Source: an uncultured Methanobrevibacter sp. (GTDB lineage: Archaea > Methanobacteriota > Methanobacteria > Methanobacteriales > Methanobacteriaceae). Taken from it: a stretch of DNA of 62,490 nt. The stretch is from NCBI RefSeq assembly GCF_902769175.1, contig NZ_CACXNW010000010.1, positions 1-62,490 of the forward strand, read 5' to 3'. Shown in pieces: positions 56,742 to 62,490 of this stretch. The notes under the pieces were generated by a model. The model worked only from the letters and a program-made list of their open reading frames with translations, had not been told where the DNA came from and searched no databases. Each line of letters opens with the position of its first letter. Positions within the stretch are counted from its first letter, which is position 1. Made by a program: the position numbers and the translations under genes.

Positions 56742-59210
56742 ATGGATAAAGAATTTTTCAATGGAATGAATTTGGATGAAGATATAAGTGAAGAAAATTT
56801 CCAATACATTACAGAAAGTTGGGAAAAAGTCAAAGACGACTTATCTTTAGAAGAATTCATAAATAAATTTAATGAAATTAAAGAAGAAAATAAGGATATC
56901 TCATTTTTTGATGACAAATATTTTGTAGATCTAGTGGTAAATCCTTTCACTGGAAAATCTGGAGAGGATGAGCCTATTCCTGTTTTTGACACTGAAACTC
57001 CAAAAACAATCGGTGAAGTTGAACCTGGCCGCAATGGATTTTCTGTTGTTGCAAGAGTTATGGCTATTTCCAATTCTAAAATATTCACTACAAGAAAAGG
57101 AGATGACGGTAAGCTTTGCAATTTGCAAATTGCTGACAATACAGGTAGCGTAAGACTTGTTCTTTGGACTGAAAACATTAAGCATCTCAAAAACATATCT
57201 GAAGGAGACATCGTTGAGATAAGCGATATTGATTGTAAGGAAGGATTTAGAGGCGGCAAAGAGTTTTCATTACGCCCAAGATCATTACTCAGACCAATTG
57301 AGCCAGGAAGTGAAAACTATCCTGCTAACATAGATGCTTTCCCTGTTTATGAAGAGAACATCATTCCAATTTCCGATGTTGAAGCTAATCAAACAGCAAG
57401 CATTTTTGGTAGATTGGTTAGAGTCCCTGCTCCACATTCATATGAAAGCAACGGCAAAAAGGGAAAAGTCACTTCTCTTGAAATTCAAGACAGCACAGGC
57501 AAAATATCCTACACCTTATGGAACAGTGATGTGATATTGATTAAATCATTGGACTTAAAGGAAGGGGATGTTGTCAAGATTCTTAATGAACAAGTTAGAG
57601 AAGGAAGAAACGGAGAACTTTCATTATCCCACTGGGATGGAAGAATCCTTAAGGTGGAAGGAGACTTTGACTTACCTGAATATGAAGAGAACATAATCAA
57701 GATCGGCGCTGCTCAAGAAATGAATGATGTCAGCATAATCGGTGTAATCACTAAGATTCAAGATACCATTACATTCCAAAGACAGGATAAATCTGAAGGA
57801 TATGTAAAATCAATTGAAGTAACTGACGATACCGGTTCAATAAGAGTTACCCTTTGGGGAGACGACACCAAAATTCAATTCACTAAAGGAGACATTCTCA
57901 AAGTCATCGGAGGTAATATTGAATATGATGACTATTCCAATGGATACAGAGTAAACACCAATTGGAACACTGAATTGAAACTTAATCCTGAAGGAAACGA
58001 TGACTTGGTTGAATTGTTAAAGGAAAAAACCGAAGGCTTAGGTCCTATACCTATTGCTGATGTTCAAATGCACGAAGATGATGGAGATGAAGTGGACATC
58101 ATCGGAAGAATCATTACAATCAATGATACTCATACCTTCCAAAGAGATGACGGTTCTACAGGTTCTGTTCGTTCTGGAGATATAGCAGACGCTTCCGGAA
58201 GAGTCAGAATTTCATTTTGGGATGAAAAGGCAGATCCTAAATATATCTCAATAGGAAAAGCATATCAAATTGAAAATGTCAGAACCAGATTAGGAATGGT
58301 TGAAGTTGAGCTTAATGCTGGCAAAACAACTAGAGTAATTGAATTGTCAGATGCTGAAGCTGGTGACTTGCCTACCTTTGAAGAACTTGAAGATCAAATA
58401 TACGTATCCAAGAAAATCACTGATTTGGATGAAGACGATACCAGCTTTAAGGTCATTGCAAGAATCATGGAATTAGAAGAGGTTCGTGAATTCAGCAAAC
58501 AGGATGGAACTACCGGTTTAGTTAGAAATATGCTTATCGGTGATGATTCTGGATCTATTCCTGTAACATTATGGGAAGATAAGACAGATATACCTTTCGA
58601 TATTAACGAAGCTATAAAAATTCAGAATCCCAGTATAAGATACAACGATAATCGTAACAGCTTAGAATTGTCAATAGGAAATTCAACTAATATTTTACAG
58701 CCATCCTATGAGGAATTGACTTCCCTTCCAGACATTGAGGAATTGAGAAGAATGATTTACACTGAAAAGGATATTTCAACTCTTGAACTTGAAGACCGTG
58801 GTGTAATAATAAAAGGTAATTTCACAGAACCTTCCACTCAAAGAATGCTGATTCCTAAATGTCCGTTCTGTAACAGAACTCTTGAGGATGAGGATGAAGA
58901 GGAATGTGAAAATTGTGGAAACTATATAGAGCAACCTAGCTATTTATTAGTCCTTTCAGGAAAGATGGTTGATGATAGTGGGGATATACCTATAGTCTTC
59001 TACAATGAAATGGTTGAAGAATTGCTTGATATGAAGCATGATGAAATAGTTGCTCAGTATGAAGAAGAGGACAGAAATCCTGAATTCTTGCAGAATAAGG
59101 CAATGGGCATTGATGGAATGGAAATGGAATTGATAGCTGATGTGGCTTACAACACCTATGATGAAGACATCAGGCTCAGACCTAAGAAGATTCTTGAAAA
59201 AGCATATTGA
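56742..59210 (+). CDS. rpa: Replication protein A (single-stranded DNA binding), five OB folds and zinc finger
   Basis: 822 residues. Five OB folds are seen by a repeated pattern of IxARI/IGRI start and DxTGSxRxxLW end, at about 95-150, 220-270, 330-390, 450-505 and 570-620 (for example IADNTGSVRLVLW, VTDDTGSIRVTLWGDD). A zinc-ribbon with CPFCNRTLE and CENCGNY starts near 706. It binds ssDNA in replication and repair. A single chain with this layout matches the euryarchaeal RPA41/RPA1-like group. It is upstream of radA, which it helps in recombination. Confidence 0.93.
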   Translation: MDKEFFNGMNLDEDISEENFQYITESWEKVKDDLSLEEFINKFNEIKEENKDISFFDDKYFVDLVVNPFTGKSGEDEPIPVFDTETPKTIGEVEPGRNGFSVVARVMAISNSKIFTTRKGDDGKLCNLQIADNTGSVRLVLWTENIKHLKNISEGDIVEISDIDCKEGFRGGKEFSLRPRSLLRPIEPGSENYPANIDAFPVYEENIIPISDVEANQTASIFGRLVRVPAPHSYESNGKKGKVTSLEIQDSTGKISYTLWNSDVILIKSLDLKEGDVVKILNEQVREGRNGELSLSHWDGRILKVEGDFDLPEYEENIIKIGAAQEMNDVSIIGVITKIQDTITFQRQDKSEGYVKSIEVTDDTGSIRVTLWGDDTKIQFTKGDILKVIGGNIEYDDYSNGYRVNTNWNTELKLNPEGNDDLVELLKEKTEGLGPIPIADVQMHEDDGDEVDIIGRIITINDTHTFQRDDGSTGSVRSGDIADASGRVRISFWDEKADPKYISIGKAYQIENVRTRLGMVEVELNAGKTTRVIELSDAEAGDLPTFEELEDQIYVSKKITDLDEDDTSFKVIARIMELEEVREFSKQDGTTGLVRNMLIGDDSGSIPVTLWEDKTDIPFDINEAIKIQNPSIRYNDNRNSLELSIGNSTNILQPSYEELTSLPDIEELRRMIYTEKDISTLELEDRGVIIKGNFTEPSTQRMLIPKCPFCNRTLEDEDEEECENCGNYIEQPSYLLVLSGKMVDDSGDIPIVFYNEMVEELLDMKHDEIVAQYEEEDRNPEFLQNKAMGIDGMEMELIADVAYNTYDEDIRLRPKKILEKAY

Positions 59211-59356
59211 TCGATAAGTTGAAATCTTAAAAAGGATATTAATCCCAATATTCTTTAATCGATAAGCTGAAATCTTAAAAAGGATATTAATCCTAATATT
59301 CTTTAATCGATAAGCTGAAATCTTAAAAAGAATATTAATTCTAATATTCTTTTTTA
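59211..59356 (+). terminator. Three tandem 48-bp terminator units after RPA
   Basis: TCGATAAGCTGAAATCTTAA starts units at 59211, 59259 and 59307, the first touching the stop codon. Each unit holds a hairpin; the third is AAAGAATATTA, ATTC, TAATATTCTTT (59327-59352), 11 perfect pairs followed by T-rich sequence. The first two have one G-T pair. Confidence 0.92.
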
Positions 59357-59437
59357 TTTATTATTCATGATTTAATTATTATAAAATTGTACTTAAATGA
59401 ATGTTGAACTTTAATAAAATTTAATGGGTTGATTATT

Positions 59438-60373
59438 ATGGTAGAACTTGAAGACTTACCTAATGTTGGAGAAAAAACTGCAGAAAAATTAAGAGATGCT
59501 GGATTTGCTGATATGATGAGATTAGCTACCGCTACTGCTAAAGAGTTATCTGTAAAAGCGGAAATCGGTGAAGGTGTAGCTGAAAAAGTTATTGAAGCAG
59601 CACGTAAAGCAGAAAAAATTGATTTTGAAACTGCATTTGATGTAATGGAAAGAAGACGAGATGTAGGCCGTATCACTACTGGAAGTAAAGGTGTAGATGA
59701 ATTAATCGGCGGTGGAATCGAAACTCAAGCTATCACTGAAGTATTCGGTGAATTCGGATCCGGTAAAAGTCAAATTTCTCATGAATTAGCTGTAACTGTT
59801 CAATTGCCTAAAGAAAAAGATGGTTTAGATGGAGAATGTGTCTTCATTGATACAGAAAACACTTTCAGACCTGAAAGGGTTGAACAAATTGCAGATGCAT
59901 TTGGTTTAGATCGTGAAGAAGTCTTAAGAAAAATCCACATTGCAAGAGCTTTCAACTCTTCTCACCAAATTCTTATGGCTGAAAAAATCAATGAATTAAT
60001 CCAAAGCGGATGCAATGTAAGATTAGTTATTGTTGACTCTCTTATGGCACACTTTAGAGCAGAATATGTAGGAAGAGAATCCTTAGCTGTAAGACAACAA
60101 AAATTAAACCAACACTTACACGCTTTACAGCAAGTGGCTAACACATACAATGTAGCAGTTTTCCTTACCAACCAAGTTCAAGCAAGACCTGACGCTTTCT
60201 TCGGAAGTCCAACTAAAGCTATTGGTGGACACGTTTTAGGACACGCTTCCACCTACAGAATCTGGCTTAAAAAAGGTTTAGCAGGTAAAAGAATTGCTAG
60301 ATTAGTGGACAGCCCTCACTTGCCAGAAGGAGAAGCTGTATTCAAAGTTACCACTGATGGTATTGTGGATTAA
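59438..60373 (+). CDS. radA: DNA repair and recombination protein RadA
   Basis: 311 residues, archaeal RecA/Rad51-type recombinase. The N-terminal helix-hairpin-helix region ([16 protein letters not shown]) binds [12 protein letters not shown] near 104 is Walker [15 protein letters not shown] is Walker [16 protein letters not shown] is loop L2 and ATP sensor. It forms filaments for strand exchange. ATG 59438 is the start (the TTG at 59429 is just upstream). Followed by gene-end hairpin copy 3. Confidence 0.97.
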   Translation: MVELEDLPNVGEKTAEKLRDAGFADMMRLATATAKELSVKAEIGEGVAEKVIEAARKAEKIDFETAFDVMERRRDVGRITTGSKGVDELIGGGIETQAITEVFGEFGSGKSQISHELAVTVQLPKEKDGLDGECVFIDTENTFRPERVEQIADAFGLDREEVLRKIHIARAFNSSHQILMAEKINELIQSGCNVRLVIVDSLMAHFRAEYVGRESLAVRQQKLNQHLHALQQVANTYNVAVFLTNQVQARPDAFFGSPTKAIGGHVLGHASTYRIWLKKGLAGKRIARLVDSPHLPEGEAVFKVTTDGIVD

Positions 60374-60381
60374 CTCCACGC

Positions 60382-60510
60382 TTCAAACCATGCTTCTAAA
60401 CCAAGCTTTTCACCCAAGCTTTCCCGCCCCTTCGGGGCGCAAAACCTTGACCAAAAATATTTTCACTGGTTAGGAGTGTTATTCTCTTAAAGTAGTTTCT
60501 TTTTTTCATT
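60382..60510 (+). terminator. Gene-end hairpin element, copy 3
   Basis: After CCAAGCTTTTCACCCAAGCT comes stem CGCCCC (60425-60430), TTC, GGGGCG (60434-60439), then CAAAACCTTGACCAAAAATA and TTTTCACTG. The flank to TAGTTTCTTTTTTT (about 60505) is shared with the copy at 55799. Confidence 0.85.
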
Positions 60511-60790
60511 TATTTTTTTAATTTTTATAATTTGTTTTCTTTATTTACAAACTATTTTGATTATTTTTTTAATTTTTATAATTTGTTTTCTTTATTTACA
60601 AACTATTTTGATTATTTTTTTAATTTTTTTAATTTGTTTTCTTTATTTACAAACTATTTTGATTATTTTTTTAATTTTTTTAATTTTAAATTTTTTTCTT
60701 TTATTTACAAAAACTATTTTAACTAATTTTAATAAATTAAATTTATATTTAAAATTTTTTATTTAATAGTTTATTTTTTAAGTTGATTTT
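60511..60790. repeat. 51-bp T-rich units upstream of broken carrier gene
   Basis: TTTGTTTTCTTTATTTACAA then ACTATTTTGATTA recurs at 60531, 60582 and 60633 (period 51) with a diverged fourth copy. Open frames here are low-complexity artefacts. Confidence 0.9.
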
Positions 60791-61694
60791 ATGGATTATA
60801 GGATTATTATTGTTTCAATCATTGTAATGATTTTATTAGGTGTTTTATCTAAGAAAGTTGGCCTTTTAAAAGAAGATAATGTTGAAACACTCAATAATTT
60901 AGTAATCAATATATTCTACCTTGTCTAATTTTCAATGCTTTATACACTGCTGATGTTTCCTTAATTCCAAAGTTAAGCATTTTGACAGTTTATATGTTAC
61001 TCACCAGTTTAATTGTAGGGATATTGACTTATTCATTACTTAAAATTTTAGGCTGGGAGCAAAAGAAAATTTGGACTATAGTGACAGTAGTGGTTTTAGG
61101 CAATACAGGTTTTTTAGGATATCCGATTACTTTAGGAATCTTTGGAACTGAAGGCATGCTTAGAGCAGTATTCTGTGATATTTCCACCTCAATAATCTTT
61201 GTGGTTTTAAGCTTTATTTTTATTCTGCTCTTTGATGGATCATTTAAGCAAGCGATTAAAAAGATTTTAGTCTTTGTGCCTTTATGGTCAATAGTTTTAG
61301 GGATAATTTTCAATCTTTTCAATATTCCAATAACTCCTGTAGGTTCTACAGTAATCAATTATTTGGCTGGAGCTACAATTCCTCTTATCATGATATCATT
61401 AGGGGTATCATTGAATATTAAAGGTCTGAAGCATTATTTTATGGAAGTGAGCCTTGCATCCATTATCAAACTAATCATTTATCCTTTGATTGGTTTAGTC
61501 GTCTTGTCATTGCTTCACATTACTGGATTCGAACATACCATTGGATTAATAGAAGCAGCTATGTCTTCTGCAATGTTAGGTTTGGTTATTGCAGTAACAT
61601 ATAAGTTAAATTGGGAATTGGCTTCTGATTGTATTTTTACATCTACATTATTTATTTAGTTACAATTCCTATATTCCTAATGTTTATTCTTTAA
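60791..61694 (+). pseudogene. Auxin efflux carrier (AEC) family transporter, broken by two frameshifts
   Basis: Starts MDYRIIIVSIIVMILLGVLS and, when two single-base gaps are repaired, gives the usual about 300 residues and ten helices. First gap: near 60914, where the frame stops as IFYLV instead of IFLPCLIFNALYTADV. Second gap: near 61654, where STLFI stops instead of continuing SLVTIPIFLMFIL to TAA 61692-61694. GNTGFLGYPITLGIFG and IGLIEAAMSSAMLG are AEC family motifs. Family members export carboxylates or similar anions; substrate unknown. Confidence 0.85.
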
Positions 61695-61755
61695 CTTCAG
61701 TTCTACCTTATTTATTTTTGTTCCAATTCTATATTTCTAACCTTTATTCTTTAAC
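61651..61755 (+). repeat. Imperfect duplication of the carrier gene 3' end
   Basis: TTTATTTAGTTACAATTCCT through TTTATTCTTTAAC (61651-61695) reappears in altered form at about 61709-61755 (TTTATTTTTGTTCCAATTCT through TTTATTCTTTAAC), so the last codons and stop are present twice. Confidence 0.8.
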
Positions 61756-61756
61756 G

Positions 61757-61848
61757 AACTTTCAACGAATTCTGAAAGTTTTATTAAGCCTAAATCTGCT
61801 ATATTTTTATTATTTTTAGGGTGTTGCATAAAAGGTTACACCCTTTTT
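61757..61848 (+). terminator. Two terminators after the carrier gene
   Basis: AACTTTCA (61757-61764), ACGAATTC, TGAAAGTT (61773-61780) then TTATT; and AGGGTGT (61818-61824), 13-nt loop, ACACCCT (61838-61844) then TTTT. The second has the stronger stem. Confidence 0.8.
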
Positions 61849-62250
61849 ATTTTCATTTATTTTTCTTTAATATTAAAATAAAATTTATTTTTTTATTTTT
61901 ATTTTATTTCCTTTCTAAATTTTATTCTATTTTTTATTAAAATAATTATTATCCCTTTATAGATATTTTTACCTTATTTAAAATCTTATTTTCATTCAGA
62001 TTTTTTTCAATTTTTAAAGGCTTTTCCACCTTTCTTTGAATTTTTTTATTGAAATTTTTAAAAATTTAGGCTTATAAAAATATGTTTTATTTCTTAATTT
62101 TAAGGATTGTATTATTTTAATTTATTTTATAAATCCTTATTTAAGTTTATTTTTATCAAACAACCAATATTTGATTAATATTGATTAATTCATTTGTTTT
62201 AATCGTTTTAAAATATTCTAATATATATACTTTACTCCTACTTTATTATA
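61849..62250. other. AT-rich gap before hdrA
   Basis: No gene or ribosome site is seen. An AT-rich inverted repeat AATATT, TGATT, AATATT lies near 62167. The open frame running over 62181-62366 covers the promoter and is not called. Confidence 0.5.
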
Positions 62251-62264
62251 GAAACCTTTATATA
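62251..62264 (+). promoter_or_regulatory. hdrA promoter (BRE and TATA box)
   Basis: GAAACC (62251-62256) followed directly by TTTATATA (62257-62264) is a close match to the archaeal BRE/TATA consensus. Transcription should start near 62287, giving an mRNA leader of about 85 nt before ATG 62371. Confidence 0.7.
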
Positions 62265-62370
62265 CTCAATTTTTTAAAAATTTTATTGTCTAATCTTTTA
62301 TTATATATAATAAATATATGGAAAAAATTAGATCAAATGATTAATCATTTTACTTGTACAAGGTGATTTA

Positions 62371-62490
62371 ATGGCAGAAGAAAATGTAAATGAAGAAATT
62401 AGAGTGGGAGTATATGTTTGCCACTGTGGTGTAAACGTTGGTGGAGTCGTAAACTGTCCTGAAGTAGCAGAATACGCAAAAACTTTACCT
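62371..62490 (+). CDS. hdrA: CoB-CoM heterodisulfide reductase subunit A, start only (cut by window edge)
   Basis: The first 40 codons read to the window end: after [10 protein letters not shown] comes [19 protein letters not shown], the N-terminal Cys-rich segment of HdrA. HdrA is the flavin-containing electron-bifurcating subunit of the cytoplasmic HdrABC/MvhADG complex that reduces the heterodisulfide and ferredoxin with H2. AAGGTGATTTA is the ribosome site. The rest of the protein is outside the window, so the call depends on the N-terminal motif alone. Confidence 0.88.
   Translation, partial: MAEENVNEEIRVGVYVCHCGVNVGGVVNCPEVAEYAKTLP

Noticed and set aside
59429..59437. Longer RadA start at TTG 59429
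   Set aside because: ATG 59438 gives the usual RadA N-terminus; the extra three residues have no support.
60532..60766. Two overlapping Phe/Ile-rich open frames
   Set aside because: They result from the 51-bp T-rich repeat.
62181..62366. 61-residue hydrophobic frame before hdrA
   Set aside because: It overlaps the BRE/TATA box of hdrA and has no ribosome site.
1..62490. tRNA, rRNA, insertion sequence or prophage
   Set aside because: No T-loop motif with matching acceptor stem, no rRNA sequence, and no transposase, integrase or phage structural gene was found by reading.

Overview
The window looks like chromosomal DNA of a low-GC methanogenic archaeon of the Methanobacteriales, most like a gut or rumen Methanobrevibacter. 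The evidence is very large adhesin-like surface proteins with the shared C-terminal module typical of that genus, a CoM/CoB-type fumarate reductase flavoprotein (TfrA), methanogenesis marker protein 11, 5'-deoxyadenosine deaminase (DadD), archaeal RadA and RPA, and the start of HdrA at the right edge. Shine-Dalgarno motifs are of the GGTGA/GGAGG type. No rRNA, tRNA, phage, insertion sequence or CRISPR array was seen.

Layout. 1-13087: three adhesin-like genes in one direction (the first cut by the window edge and frameshifted by a 55-bp tandem duplication, the third carrying a papain-like protease). 13612-22185: nucleoside salvage and a redox cluster (dadD, metallo-beta-lactamase-rubredoxin fusion, broken flavodoxin/ferredoxin genes, two Fe-S aldo/keto reductases around a MarR regulator, tfrA). 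22378-23373: ribB under a complete FMN riboswitch. 23555-34853: paired small membrane proteins, a UbiB-family kinase with a helical partner, a broken adhesin-like gene, tiny membrane peptides, nitroreductase, MATE exporter, tRNA-dihydrouridine synthase, marker protein 11, ribH. 35165-55757: surface-polysaccharide locus (glycosyltransferases, nucleotide-sugar dehydrogenase, complete dTDP-L-rhamnose set rmlD-A-C-B, polyprenyl glycosylphosphotransferase) with a leuC-leuD-leuB operon inside. 56150-62490: a possible structured RNA gene, RPA, radA, a broken auxin-efflux-family carrier and the start of hdrA.

How it works together. Most of the window serves the cell surface: adhesin-like proteins plus enzymes that make activated rhamnose, oxidise UDP-sugars and assemble lipid-linked glycans. 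The redox cluster would handle oxygen or electrophile stress in a strict anaerobe, and the riboflavin genes supply flavin precursors for it.

Two signals run across the window. First, the 3' ends of many genes carry short tandem duplications (period about 37-59 bp) that copy the last codons, the terminator hairpin or the T-tract. Second, a small hairpin element (variable stem, TTC loop, then AAAACCTTGACC) follows four genes and its stem differs in a covarying way. Five apparent single-base deletions break four genes, so either sequencing error or real decay must be considered. The strongest regulatory find is the FMN riboswitch, unusual in Archaea; the most speculative is a promoter/long-helix/terminator arrangement at 56150-56537.
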